A stretch of 64,000 nucleotides of DNA from Metabacillus schmidteae (lineage in GTDB: Bacteria; Bacillota; Bacilli; Bacillales; Bacillaceae). The DNA lies in NCBI RefSeq assembly GCF_903166545.1, contig NZ_CAESCH010000001.1, positions 2,856,001 through 2,920,000 of the forward strand, read 5' to 3'. Both the position numbers and the translations under genes were made by a program. Positions 38,898-47,271 of this stretch are shown here, piece by piece. Every line of letters begins with the position of its first letter. Position 1 is the first letter of the stretch. The notes beneath the pieces are model-generated. The model saw only the letters and a program-made list of their open reading frames with translations, searched no databases and was not told the origin of the DNA.

Positions 38898-39914
38898 TCA
38901 TCTTCCTTCGAATTCTACCAACGCTGCTAACAATGCCTTAATATAACCAATGGAATAAGCAAAACCTACACTGCCATAGCTCCAGCCAATATTAGAGTGA
39001 GCCCAGTTTCCATCAAGGTCGGGGTTATCTCCTTCCATCATCGGAACATGGTCGGGATTTAAACATCCATTGTAGCCAACCTTTCGAAGCTCTAGTAAAA
39101 TCTTAAACATATTCATATCACCATCATCAAGCAACGCCTCTTCAAAAGCGCCTGCTGTCGGCAAACTTCCTCTTACATTTCGAAAATGGACGAGGAAAAT
39201 ACGATCTTTTCTCCCGTAATGATTAATTTCATCTAATACGAGTGAACGTCCGCCTTCTTCAGCCCTGGTTCCAACACAATAGATATATCCAACATTTTTA
39301 CTTGGGAATTCATCCATAATTCGTCGATAACCAAGACCGCCAAATGGAGTATCATGATTTGGTGAATCAGAAGGATGCATCCCTAAATTAACATCATAAT
39401 TTTCACACACAGGTACAAGCTTTGAATAAGCGTCACGGAAACGGCCCCACCATTTTTCGTGTTCTTCAAGAGTAGGAGTTTCATAAGGTTCTTTGTTAAA
39501 CCCTAAGCTTTCACCACGTGCAATGGCTCCCCCTCTTTGTCTTGCCTGGAAGCTTTTTGTCATGTAATTAAATGTGTCGCCCGCAAAACGCTGCCTGACA
39601 ATCTTTATCCCGGCTTCTCCAAACACCTTTACAGCATTGACTGAGTTTTCTAGCTCTATCTCACTACCATCTTCGTTATTCATAAATTTGGAAGATATAT
39701 CTGGTAAAGTTACACGGTTGATATCAAGACCAAAAGATCTAATTTTCCGCTTCATTTTTAAAAGTTCGTCCAAATCAGGAAACCCTTGTTCTTTTACACC
39801 AGGAAATGAAGAACCTGTACCAAAATCAATACAATCTACCCCTAACTGACACATTTGGCGTAACTCAGCATCCGTTAAATCAAATTTGGTTGTCGTCACC
39901 GACACTTTCATCAT
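38898..39914 (-). CDS. Mannonate dehydratase-like (UxuA family) enzyme
   Basis: A 338-residue TIM-barrel protein of the xylose-isomerase-like/UxuA type. NLGMHPSDSP, IYCVGTRAEEGG, VHFRNVRGSLP, DDGDMNMFKILLELRKVGYNGCLNPDHVP and the preceding metal ligands follow the UxuA pattern, with clear divergence from E. coli UxuA. D-mannonate dehydration to 2-keto-3-deoxygluconate is the best guess, but another sugar acid is possible. The frame opens at 39947; AAGGGGG favours ATG 39914. It leads the tctBAC operon and carries an operator 89 bp upstream. Confidence 0.75.
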   Translation of the reverse strand: MMKVSVTTTKFDLTDAELRQMCQLGVDCIDFGTGSSFPGVKEQGFPDLDELLKMKRKIRSFGLDINRVTLPDISSKFMNNEDGSEIELENSVNAVKVFGEAGIKIVRQRFAGDTFNYMTKSFQARQRGGAIARGESLGFNKEPYETPTLEEHEKWWGRFRDAYSKLVPVCENYDVNLGMHPSDSPNHDTPFGGLGYRRIMDEFPSKNVGYIYCVGTRAEEGGRSLVLDEINHYGRKDRIFLVHFRNVRGSLPTAGAFEEALLDDGDMNMFKILLELRKVGYNGCLNPDHVPMMEGDNPDLDGNWAHSNIGWSYGSVGFAYSIGYIKALLAALVEFEGR

Positions 39915-40118
39915 CCCAAAATTCCCCCTTGTTAATGTTTGCAGCAAATATAGTATCCGCTTATATTAAATAGTAAATATTTTATTAATTATTACATTTT
40001 AATTGTAAGACAATAAAAATAGGTAGTCAACCCATAATTCGAAAAAAACTGATATATCAGAAAAATCCATTTTAGTTAAAGCTAATAATCCCATTTTTCT
40101 ACCAATCAATTATTTGTA
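39915..40118. other. Promoter region of the UxuA-like/tct operon
   Basis: AT-rich, without a frame. Apart from the operator at 40003-40013 and the Fur-like site starting at 40120, nothing else was recognised. Confidence 0.5.
40003..40013. promoter_or_regulatory. FadR-type operator upstream of the UxuA-like/tct operon
   Basis: The core TTGTAAGACAA is embedded in ATTGTAAGACAAT. It is identical to one of the kdgD half-sites and lies about 90 bp upstream of the UxuA-like gene. Confidence 0.75.
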
Positions 40119-40146
40119 TTGATAATGATTTTCATTCATGTAGAAT
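40119..40146 (+). promoter_or_regulatory. Promoter overlapped by a Fur-box-like site
   Basis: TTGATA (40119-40124), a 16-bp spacer and TAGAAT (40141-40146) form a plausible promoter on the plus strand. Across it runs TGATAATGATTTTCA (40120-40134), which differs from the 7-1-7 Fur consensus TGATAATnATTATCA at one position. No iron gene lies downstream on either strand. Confidence 0.5.
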
Positions 40147-40152
40147 AAATGG

Positions 40153-40317
40153 TAGGTTTTAATGGTAATTGTGATGTTTCACCCAGTAAATAGAATTTAA
40201 TTATGGTATGAAATAGATTGTGAAGAACGGTTTACTGTGTAGAGCATTGATATATACTATCTAATTTCCCCATAAGAATAACCCGAACAAACTTGTTCGG
40301 GTTAATTGTTATTTTTT
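40153..40317 (+). ncRNA. Candidate Fur-controlled small RNA
   Basis: From the promoter at 40119-40146 the plus strand runs about 130 nt without a credible frame to a 10-bp stem (AACCCGAACA with TGTTCGGGTT, 40280-40303), followed by AATTGTTATTTTTT. The T-tract lies inside the 3' end of the regulator gene on the other strand. A C-rich single-stranded stretch (TTTCCCC) precedes the stem. Bacillus is known to make the Fur-controlled sRNA FsrA. Sequence homology to it was not assessed. Confidence 0.35.
40280..40317. terminator. Terminator stem overlapping the regulator stop codon
   Basis: A 10-bp GC-containing stem with a 4-base loop. The better T-run is on the plus strand (ATTTTTT); on the minus strand the tail is only TATTCTTAT. 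It can serve the GntR gene and any plus-strand RNA. Confidence 0.7.
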
Positions 40318-41006
40318 AAGTTTTTCAGTGCCTTCTGCCTTACGAAATCAAGATGACGATACATACTAGCGTAAGCTTCTATTGGATCACGCTTTTCAAG
40401 TGCGTTATATATATCCACATGGTATTGGATCGTTTGCTCTAGATTTCGATCTTTTAACGGAATTTGCTCTAATACTTTATGATGAAATCTTTGTAAGGGG
40501 TCGATAATTGCCTCAAATAAAGGAATATTCGCAGAAAGTGCTATTACTTTATGGAATTCTTTATCAACATCTGAGGAATCCTCTGTTGGGAGTCCTCTCA
40601 TTTCTTCAATTAACTCTCGTAACTTTGCTAAATCTTCATCCGTTATTTTTTCGGCTGCTAATGTAATGAGACCAAGTTCCAAGGCAACCCGTGTATCAAT
40701 AATAGAAGATAGATCTGTTGCGGAAAGCGCTAGCATCATCGAAAATGGCTTGCTTCCAATTTTATCAGAAAAAAATGTACCATTACGGGTTTTTCGATTA
40801 ACAATACCTAACACTTCTAAAGAGGTCATCGCTTCCCTTATGACTGGTCGACTGACATTACAGATTTCCATTAATTCTAATTCTGAAGGAAGTCGATCAC
40901 CTGGTTTAAGTTGACCTGTGTTAAGTAAAGAGATAATTTCATCAATTACCTGATTAGACAGTGTTTTACGACTAAGGGATTTTAAATCCACTTGTTTATT
41001 TTCCAT
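40302..41006 (-). CDS. GntR family regulator, FadR subfamily, of the sugar-acid cluster
   Basis: A 234-residue regulator. The N-terminal winged helix-turn-helix (LSNQVIDEIISLLNTGQLKPGDRLPSELELMEICNVSRPVIREAMTSLEVLGIV, about 10-75) is followed by an all-helical FCD domain with the usual acidic/histidine metal site residues (DVDKEFHKVIALSA; YHVDIYNAL; HLDF). The frame runs back to 41069, but AAAGGAGG before ATG 41006 is clear, and the operator core TTGTATGACAA at 41038-41048 lies in the leader. It is the probable regulator of the cluster and of itself. Confidence 0.88.
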   Translation of the reverse strand: MENKQVDLKSLSRKTLSNQVIDEIISLLNTGQLKPGDRLPSELELMEICNVSRPVIREAMTSLEVLGIVNRKTRNGTFFSDKIGSKPFSMMLALSATDLSSIIDTRVALELGLITLAAEKITDEDLAKLRELIEEMRGLPTEDSSDVDKEFHKVIALSANIPLFEAIIDPLQRFHHKVLEQIPLKDRNLEQTIQYHVDIYNALEKRDPIEAYASMYRHLDFVRQKALKNLKNNN

Positions 41007-41037
41007 TTGTAGGCCGCCTCCTTTCTGTGATAGATAA

Positions 41038-41048
41038 TTGTATGACAA
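41038..41048. promoter_or_regulatory. FadR-type operator upstream of the GntR gene (autoregulation)
   Basis: TTGTATGACAA, one central base change from the other cores, lies 32 bp upstream of the GntR start codon. Confidence 0.7.
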
Positions 41049-41125
41049 TAATACTAAATCGTAATTCAATTATGGTATATTGTCAAGATTTAGCATTAAT
41101 TAAGTTTGAAAACTCCATCTATACT

Positions 41126-41158
41126 AAAAGGCGTCACTCGTCGAGCAACGCCTTTTAA
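41126..41158 (-). terminator. Terminator after gudD
   Basis: AAAAGGCGT and ACGCCTTTT pair around an inner CTCG/CGAG step, with a T-containing tail on the minus strand. Confidence 0.82.
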
Positions 41159-41169
41159 AATTAAGAGTT

Positions 41170-42528
41170 TTATCTCACTAAACAAGGATTTTTAGGATCA
41201 AAATTCCACCCTGGAATTAAATATTGCATTGCGATTGCATCATCACGTGCACCAAGTCCTTCTTTTTTGTAAAGCTGATGTGCTTTTTCGATCTGATCCA
41301 TATCAATTTCAACACCTAATCCCGGTTTCGTAGGAACATCCACCATTCCACCTCTAATCTTGAATGGATCTTTTGTTAAGCGTTGCCCATCCTGCCAGAT
41401 CCAATGAGTATCAATTGCAGTGATTTTTCCAGGAGCAGCTGCTGCAACATGCGTAAACATAGCTAAAGAAATATCAAAATGATTATTAGAGTGAGAACCC
41501 CAAGTTAATCCCCACTCATGACACATTTGTGCAACACGAACAGAACCTTGCATTGTCCAGAAATGTGGATCTGCTAATGGAATATCAACTGATTGAAGCT
41601 GAATAGAGTGACCCATTTGACGCCAGTCAGTTGCAATCATATTTGTTGCAGTAGGAAGACCTGTTTCGCGTCTGAATTCAGCCATTACTTCTCGTGCAGA
41701 AAAACCGTTTTCTGCACCACATGGATCTTCAGCATAAGCTAATACATGATGCTGATTTTTGCAAAGTCTAATAGCATCTTTTAATAACCAACCACCATTT
41801 GGATCCAATGTGATACGAGCATCAGGGAAGCGTTCTGCCAGAGCTGTTACTGCTTCAATTTCTTCCTCTCCTCGAAGAACTCCACCTTTTAATTTAAAGT
41901 CATTAAATCCATAACGTTCACGAGCTGCTTCTGCTAAGCGAACAATCGCTTCTGGTGTTAACGCTTCTTCATGACGAAGGTAGGACCATGCATCATTTGC
42001 ATCACGATCACTTACATAAGCTAAATCAGTTTTGTTACGATCACCTATATAAAATAAATAGCCAAGCATTTCAACCTTATCTCTTTGCTGACCCTCACCA
42101 AGAAGAGCTGCCACCGGCACACCTAAAAATTGACCTACTAAATCTAGTAAAGCTGCTTCTAAAGCGGTTACAGCGTGAATCGTAATACGTAAATCGAACG
42201 TTTGTAGACCACGTCCACTTGAATCTCGATCAGCAAATTGACTGCGGACTTTATTTAGAATATTGTTGTACGTTCCAATAGATTGACCAACCACAAGTGA
42301 TTTTGCATCTTCAAGTGTTTGGCGAATTTTTTCCCCACCTGGTACTTCACCTACACCTGTATTCCCATTATTATCTTTTAAGATGACAATATTACGAGTG
42401 AAATACGGTGCATGGGCTCCACTTAAATTTAGAAGCATACTGTCATGACCTGCAACAGGGATAACCGTCATTTCCTTAATTACTGGTGCACTCTTTTGTA
42501 CTGTTTCTTTTACTAATTGATTTTCCAT
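41170..42528 (-). CDS. gudD: Glucarate dehydratase
   Basis: A 452-residue enolase-superfamily enzyme that converts D-glucarate (and often L-idarate) to 5-keto-4-deoxyglucarate. The N-terminal capping domain is followed by the barrel with [16 protein letters not shown] (catalytic KxK), LDPNGGW and EDPC metal ligands, TNMIATDW and the catalytic histidine in [16 protein letters not shown]. Length matches GudD. The frame opens at 42546; AGGAGAG before ATG 42528 defines the start. It lies 34 bp after gudP. Confidence 0.94.
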   Translation of the reverse strand: MENQLVKETVQKSAPVIKEMTVIPVAGHDSMLLNLSGAHAPYFTRNIVILKDNNGNTGVGEVPGGEKIRQTLEDAKSLVVGQSIGTYNNILNKVRSQFADRDSSGRGLQTFDLRITIHAVTALEAALLDLVGQFLGVPVAALLGEGQQRDKVEMLGYLFYIGDRNKTDLAYVSDRDANDAWSYLRHEEALTPEAIVRLAEAARERYGFNDFKLKGGVLRGEEEIEAVTALAERFPDARITLDPNGGWLLKDAIRLCKNQHHVLAYAEDPCGAENGFSAREVMAEFRRETGLPTATNMIATDWRQMGHSIQLQSVDIPLADPHFWTMQGSVRVAQMCHEWGLTWGSHSNNHFDISLAMFTHVAAAAPGKITAIDTHWIWQDGQRLTKDPFKIRGGMVDVPTKPGLGVEIDMDQIEKAHQLYKKEGLGARDDAIAMQYLIPGWNFDPKNPCLVR

Positions 42529-42562
42529 ATTTATCTCTCCTATCAATCTATATTTTTAACAA

Positions 42563-43927
42563 TTAAGCTTTTAAATCGACACGTTTAATTTCGCCCACCA
42601 GGAACAGATAGCTAAAGATAGCGACAAGTGCATTTGCACCTACGAAAATTAGTGCTCCGTTAAAGGAACCAGTTGTGCCAATAATATAACCAATAATAAT
42701 TGGTGTTGTAATTCCGGCGATGTTACCAAATGTATTGAATAAACCGCCACTTACTCCAGACATTTCTTTTGGCGATGTATCAGAAACAACCGCCCAACCA
42801 AGTGCTCCAAAGCCTTTACCGAAGAATGCTAATGCCATCACAAAAATAACAATCCACTGTGCATCCACATAATTTGCAGCAACCAAGCTCATTGACAACA
42901 CCATACCAATGACAATCGGTGTTTTACGGGCAATGGTTAAAGAGAAACCTTTTCGAAGTAAGAAATCTGAGAACATCCCTCCAAGAATTCCTCCCAAAAA
43001 TCCGCAAATAGCTGGCAATGAAGCAATAAATCCAACTTCTAAAATGGTCATGCCTCTTTCTTGAACCAGATAAACAGGGAACCAAGTAAGAAAGAAATAA
43101 GTAAGAGTTGTAATGCAATATTGTCCAAGATAGATTCCTAACAACATTTTATTGGATAATAATTTTTTAATATTATTCCAGTTTTCACCCTTCTTTTCCT
43201 TCTTTTCATTACCTTCATTTTGATCCATATTAATTAAGGCTCCACCTGATTCTATATAATCAAGCTCAGCCTGATTAATCCGCGGGTGATTCTTTGGACT
43301 GTGAATGGCTTTAAGCCAGCAAAAAGCAACGATAATTCCAACTACACCCATAAAGTAGAAGACATATTCCCAACCGAACTGGTATGTAATGTAACCCATT
43401 ATAGGAGCAAAGAGAACGGTTGCAAAATACTGTGCTGAATTAAATGTCGCTGCTGCAGTACCCCTTTCATGACTTGGAAACCATGAAGCAACAATACGAC
43501 TGTTCGCGGGAAAAGATGGTGCCTCTGATAACCCCACTAGGAAACGGAGACCGAATAATACCATAACGGCTGTGCCGGCAGTTCCAAAAAATCCGATAAA
43601 TCCTTGTAATAGAGTAAAAACTGACCAAAGGAAGATACTCCAAAAATAGACCTTTTTAGATCCAAATCGGTCAAGTAGCCAGCCGCCAGGAATTTGTCCT
43701 GCTACATAAGACCAAGCAAATGCTGAGAATACATACCCCATCATCACGGAATCCAAGCCTAATTGATTGGACATATCTGAGCCTGCAATTGATAATGTGG
43801 CTCGATCCGCATAATTAAGAGCTGTAACTAAAAACAACATAAAAACGATAAACCAACGTGTACGTGTTTTCTTCTCTGTTGCAGGAATCATTGGTGAAGT
43901 ACTAATTACTTTTTCTGGAGCACCCAT
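42563..43927 (-). CDS. gudP: Glucarate/galactarate MFS transporter
   Basis: A 454-residue carrier of the anion:cation symporter family with 12 helices. NYADRATLSIAGSDMSNQLGLDSVMMGYVFSAFAWSYVAGQIPGGWLLDRFGSKKVYFWS is highly typical of GudP/GarP/ExuT carriers. A charged central loop (about residues 215-235) separates the halves. The frame begins at 43957, but AAAGGAAG lies before ATG 43927. It is first in the gudP-gudD operon, with an operator core 137 bp upstream. Confidence 0.92.
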   Translation of the reverse strand: MGAPEKVISTSPMIPATEKKTRTRWFIVFMLFLVTALNYADRATLSIAGSDMSNQLGLDSVMMGYVFSAFAWSYVAGQIPGGWLLDRFGSKKVYFWSIFLWSVFTLLQGFIGFFGTAGTAVMVLFGLRFLVGLSEAPSFPANSRIVASWFPSHERGTAAATFNSAQYFATVLFAPIMGYITYQFGWEYVFYFMGVVGIIVAFCWLKAIHSPKNHPRINQAELDYIESGGALINMDQNEGNEKKEKKGENWNNIKKLLSNKMLLGIYLGQYCITTLTYFFLTWFPVYLVQERGMTILEVGFIASLPAICGFLGGILGGMFSDFLLRKGFSLTIARKTPIVIGMVLSMSLVAANYVDAQWIVIFVMALAFFGKGFGALGWAVVSDTSPKEMSGVSGGLFNTFGNIAGITTPIIIGYIIGTTGSFNGALIFVGANALVAIFSYLFLVGEIKRVDLKA

Positions 43928-44063
43928 TTCTTCACTTCCTTTATGTTTAATTGACATCGCTTACATAAATACTAATACATCCATCACCTTTTTTGTCGAA
44001 TTTCACATTAAAATATCACGCCTTTATTTTTTGATAATTACATTTATTTATATTTTTGTCTAA

Positions 44064-44074
44064 TTGTAAGACAA
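44064..44074. promoter_or_regulatory. FadR-type operator upstream of gudP
   Basis: TTGTAAGACAA within TTGTCTAATTGTAAGACAA, in the 346-bp region between the divergent gudP and the second kdgD. Apart from this core and the one at 44226 the region shows only AT-rich sequence. Confidence 0.75.
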
Positions 44075-44225
44075 ATAAAAAAAGTTGTCAAATGCTTTTT
44101 TTTAGAAAAAAATTAAAATTTTTTTGTCTATTTTTATATATTTATAGGAAATAATCCGGATATTTAAGGAGATCTTTTTTTAAAAAATAAAAATTAAAAA
44201 CTCAGTAATTGACCTCTTCTTCTAT

Positions 44226-44236
44226 TTGTCTTACAA
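44226..44236. promoter_or_regulatory. FadR-type operator upstream of the second kdgD
   Basis: TTGTCTTACAA, identical to the left kdgD core at 35647, 38 bp before the ATG at 44274. The site is where a repressor would block the plus-strand promoter. Confidence 0.75.
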
Positions 44237-44273
44237 TATTACAAAATACAACTTAAAAATTGGAGGAATAAAT

Positions 44274-45206
44274 ATGTGTCAAAATCGAACTGCACCAAAA
44301 GGTATTTTAGGATTCCCTATCGCACCATTTACCGAAACCAATAAGCTTGATGAACAGAAACTTGCTCATAATATTCAATTTTTATTAGATGAAGGTCTTG
44401 AAGCTATTTTTGTTGCATGTGCAGCTGGTGAATATCCTTCTTTAAGTAAAGAAGAATACGAAGCAATGGTAGATGTAGCAGTTAGTGTTACGAACAAAAG
44501 GGTACCTGTTTACACAGGAGTTGGCGGTAACATTCAAACATCTTTAGAATTTGCAAAAATTTCTAAGGAAAAAGGAGCTGATGGTTATTTGATCCTCCCT
44601 CCTTACCTTGTGCCAGGTGAACAAGCAGGATTAGCACAGTATTTTAAAACGATTGCAGAGAGTACGGATTTAAATGCGATTGTTTATCAGCGTGATAAAA
44701 TCGCATTATCGATCCCTGTATTGGAAACGCTTGCCGATGTGCCGCAAGTTGTTGGTGTAAAAGATGGATTAGGCAATATGGAGTTAAATACACTATTAAC
44801 GCAGACCTTTAAACAACGTTTTGGGTGGTTAAACGGCATGCCTTTGGCTGAAGTGACAATGCCAGCATATGTTCCACTTGGTTTTGATTCCTACTCATCA
44901 GCGATTTCAAACTATATCCCGCATATTTCACGGAAATTCTTTGATGCAGTGATTGAAAATGACCAAGCAACAATTGATGATTTATATCAACACGTTATCT
45001 TACCTATTAACAATATTAGACGCCAGCGTAATGGCTATGCGGTATCCCTGATAAAAGCCGGTATGGAAATTATGGGCATTCCTGTTGGTCAAACAGTAAG
45101 ACTTCCAATCCTGCCTGTGGAAAAAGAACACTATGTAGAACTGGAAAGAATTTTAGAAAATGCCCTAAATCGTTACCCAAAAGAAACAGTAGCTCCATCC
45201 ATTTAA
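44274..45206 (+). CDS. kdgD: 5-dehydro-4-deoxyglucarate dehydratase (copy 2)
   Basis: A 310-residue paralog of the enzyme at 34673-35611, similar along its entire length ([45 protein letters not shown] with the Schiff-base lysine; [15 protein letters not shown]). GGAGG before ATG 44274 defines the start; the upstream extension to 44226 runs through the operator. It is divergent from gudP-gudD and so may serve glucarate, while copy 1 is cotranscribed with garD. No terminator was seen right after it. Confidence 0.9.
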   Translation: MCQNRTAPKGILGFPIAPFTETNKLDEQKLAHNIQFLLDEGLEAIFVACAAGEYPSLSKEEYEAMVDVAVSVTNKRVPVYTGVGGNIQTSLEFAKISKEKGADGYLILPPYLVPGEQAGLAQYFKTIAESTDLNAIVYQRDKIALSIPVLETLADVPQVVGVKDGLGNMELNTLLTQTFKQRFGWLNGMPLAEVTMPAYVPLGFDSYSSAISNYIPHISRKFFDAVIENDQATIDDLYQHVILPINNIRRQRNGYAVSLIKAGMEIMGIPVGQTVRLPILPVEKEHYVELERILENALNRYPKETVAPSI

Positions 45207-45258
45207 ATTTAGTAAATGGACTAATCACTTAAAAAAAACATGTAATGGAGGATCGATA

Positions 45259-45435
45259 ATGTGGGTAATCACTCTATACACAAATAACAATATTCTCATG
45301 TATGAATACCAAACAGAACAAGAAGCCAGAGACTCTCTAAAAAACATCAAAGGCAACAAAATCCTATCTGAAATAATTTACTATACTGATGTGGAACATA
45401 GGGACAGGTCGAGGCCACTGAAAAACACCTCCTAA
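45259..45435 (+). CDS. Small conserved-looking protein with 3' end altered by IS insertion
   Basis: GGAGG at 45247-45251 precedes ATG 45259, and the frame encodes 58 residues starting MWVITLYTNNNILMYEYQTE and continuing EARDSLKNIKGNKILSEII. The pattern resembles a small Bacillus protein family of unknown function. From codon 48 the frame runs into the IS left end. If the IS and one TA are removed, the frame would read GTG GAA CAT AAC TTC TCA TAA, giving a 50-residue protein. The insertion thus replaced only the last residues, and the gene may still work. Confidence 0.6.
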   Translation: MWVITLYTNNNILMYEYQTEQEARDSLKNIKGNKILSEIIYYTDVEHRDRSRPLKNTS

Positions 45436-47138
45436 ATAATGGGGATATATAATAAAACAGTATAATAAAAAAGAAAACCCTCCTATTTTTGGTATAATTG
45501 AATCGACCAAGAAACAATTAATCAAAAGAAGGAAGGTTTTCTTTTATGCTTAAAGACAAAGATATGCAATTAAGCATCTATTCAGTATTATACAATAAAA
45601 TTCCTGAAAATCATCAACTTAAAATTCTTAGAGACGAATTAGATTTTAGTTTCATTAACATAGAACTCGAAAAAACCTACAGTAAGTATTATGGTAGACC
45701 GGCAAAAGAGCCTGAGCTTATGGTAAAACTTTTAGTCTTACAATATCTTTATAATTTATCAGACGAACGTGTTATTGAAGAGGCTTCATTGAACCTTGCT
45801 TACATGTATTTTCTAGGCATTAACCCCGAAGATGATCTACCTCATCCAAGCCTTTTGACTAAGTTTCATAAAAATAAATTAGAAGGAAATTTAACGATTG
45901 ATGACATCATCTCTAAAATCGTAAAACAATGTGTAGATAAAGGGATTATACAGGGAACGGGAATAAGCATTGATACAACTCACACAGCATCTAACACATT
46001 TAAATGTACCGCAGAAAGAGTAATGAAGCGTCTAGCTAAAAAGATTTTTAAAACTGTGGAGAACGAAAACGGTGAAGTACCGAAGGAAATAAATCAGGAG
46101 ATTCCAGATTATAAAGAAATAAAAGATCATAAAGAAGCTAAGGCAACCATGAAGTCTTATCTCGAAGAGATAATTTCAAGTGTAGAAGAACATACAGAAA
46201 TACAAAACAACTCCAAGGTGAAGGAATTACTAGAGGTTACGAAAGAAATTCTGGAGGACCCTAAATTTCTGGAACAAAAAGGAGTTCGTTCCATTGTAGA
46301 TCTAGACGCTAGAGTTGGACATAAAAGTAAAACTTCCCATTTCTTTGGTTATAAAACAGAATTTATGATGATACCGAAAGAGCGAATTATAACAGCAGTT
46401 CATGTTGATAATGGGGCCTATGTGGATGGTAAAATGTTTGACGAGTTATTAGAACAAACAAAAAAAGGCGGTATTTTCATAGAAGAAATATTTGCCGATA
46501 AGGCATATTTTCGTAAGATAATACTAGATAGAATAAAAGAAATTGGAGCTAAAGCATACATACCAGTAAGTGAAATGGCCTATAGAGTAAATGAAGCATT
46601 TTACAGCTACAATAAAGATTCTGATGAATGGTTCTGTATTCAGGGGAATATTTCCGTAAGGAAATACCACAAAAAGACTAAAAACCGACAATCCTATCGT
46701 TATTACTTTGGAAAGGAAACTTGCAGAAGTTGCCCGTTTAGAGATGTTTGTATTTCTGGTAAAACTGTAGCAAAAGTTTTAGAGGTTGGGATCAATACTC
46801 CAGAATTCTATGAATACAGCCAACAACAAAAGTCAGATGAATTCAAAGAAAAATATCGGGAAAGAGCTTCTCACGAATGGAAAAATGGTGAGATGAAGAA
46901 TTTCCACGGGTTAGATCGTGCCAGGGGGTACGATCTAAAAAGCGTGGCCTTACAAGCAAAATTAACTGCATTAGCAGTAAATTTAAAGAGGATAGCAGCG
47001 ATACTATCCTCTAAAAAGTCAGCTATAATCATTTTTTATTCCATTTTCTTGAAATATATAGTTGGAATCCGTAAATTTCATAAAATGAGTATTTAAAAAG
47101 GGCACTTTTTCAGTGGTCTCGGACAGGTCCATTGTCCC
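45401..47138 (+). mobile_element. IS1182-family insertion sequence, complete
   Basis: About 1738 bp. Both ends begin GGGACA when read inwards. The left end continues GGTC-GAGGCCACTGAAAAA and the right end, on the other strand, carries GTCCGAGACCACTGAAAAA after about nine extra bases. TA flanks both sides (45399-45400 and 47139-47140), consistent with a 2-bp target duplication or a chance match. One full-length transposase gene fills the element. The exact ends are inferred from the inverted repeats. Confidence 0.8.
45546..47096 (+). CDS. IS1182-family transposase
   Basis: A 516-residue DDE transposase. The N-terminal DUF772-like helix region (YSKYYGRPAKEPELMVKLLVLQYLYNLSDERVIEEASLNLAYMYFLG) is followed by GISIDTTHTASN with the first aspartate, the FADKAYF aspartate, a zinc-knuckle-like CRSCPFRDVC, and RERASHEWKNGEMKNFHGLDRARGY with the acidic residue and the YREK-like region. 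No frameshift or stop is present, so it is probably active. AAGGAAGG precedes the ATG. Confidence 0.93.
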   Translation: MLKDKDMQLSIYSVLYNKIPENHQLKILRDELDFSFINIELEKTYSKYYGRPAKEPELMVKLLVLQYLYNLSDERVIEEASLNLAYMYFLGINPEDDLPHPSLLTKFHKNKLEGNLTIDDIISKIVKQCVDKGIIQGTGISIDTTHTASNTFKCTAERVMKRLAKKIFKTVENENGEVPKEINQEIPDYKEIKDHKEAKATMKSYLEEIISSVEEHTEIQNNSKVKELLEVTKEILEDPKFLEQKGVRSIVDLDARVGHKSKTSHFFGYKTEFMMIPKERIITAVHVDNGAYVDGKMFDELLEQTKKGGIFIEEIFADKAYFRKIILDRIKEIGAKAYIPVSEMAYRVNEAFYSYNKDSDEWFCIQGNISVRKYHKKTKNRQSYRYYFGKETCRSCPFRDVCISGKTVAKVLEVGINTPEFYEYSQQQKSDEFKEKYRERASHEWKNGEMKNFHGLDRARGYDLKSVALQAKLTALAVNLKRIAAILSSKKSAIIIFYSIFLKYIVGIRKFHKMSI

Positions 47139-47157
47139 TAACTTCTCATAAAATAAA

Positions 47158-47190
47158 TGAGGTGTATGTCTAAAGAAGACATACACCTCA
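47158..47190 (-). terminator. Terminator of helD
   Basis: TGAGGTGTATGTC and GACATACACCTCA form a perfect 13-bp stem with a 7-base loop. The tail ATTTATTTTAT on the minus strand suits helD, which ends at 47272. Confidence 0.8.
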
Positions 47191-47271
47191 AAATTCAATA
47201 TCTAAACCCTCACAGAATATATCACTAAATCCCACTTCTCAAAGCTCCACCCTGTTTTATTGAAACTACTT

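Noticed and set aside
45401..47138. Part of a larger composite transposon or genomic island
   Set aside because: Only one IS is present and the flanking genes look like ordinary chromosome, with no second copy or integrase in the window.
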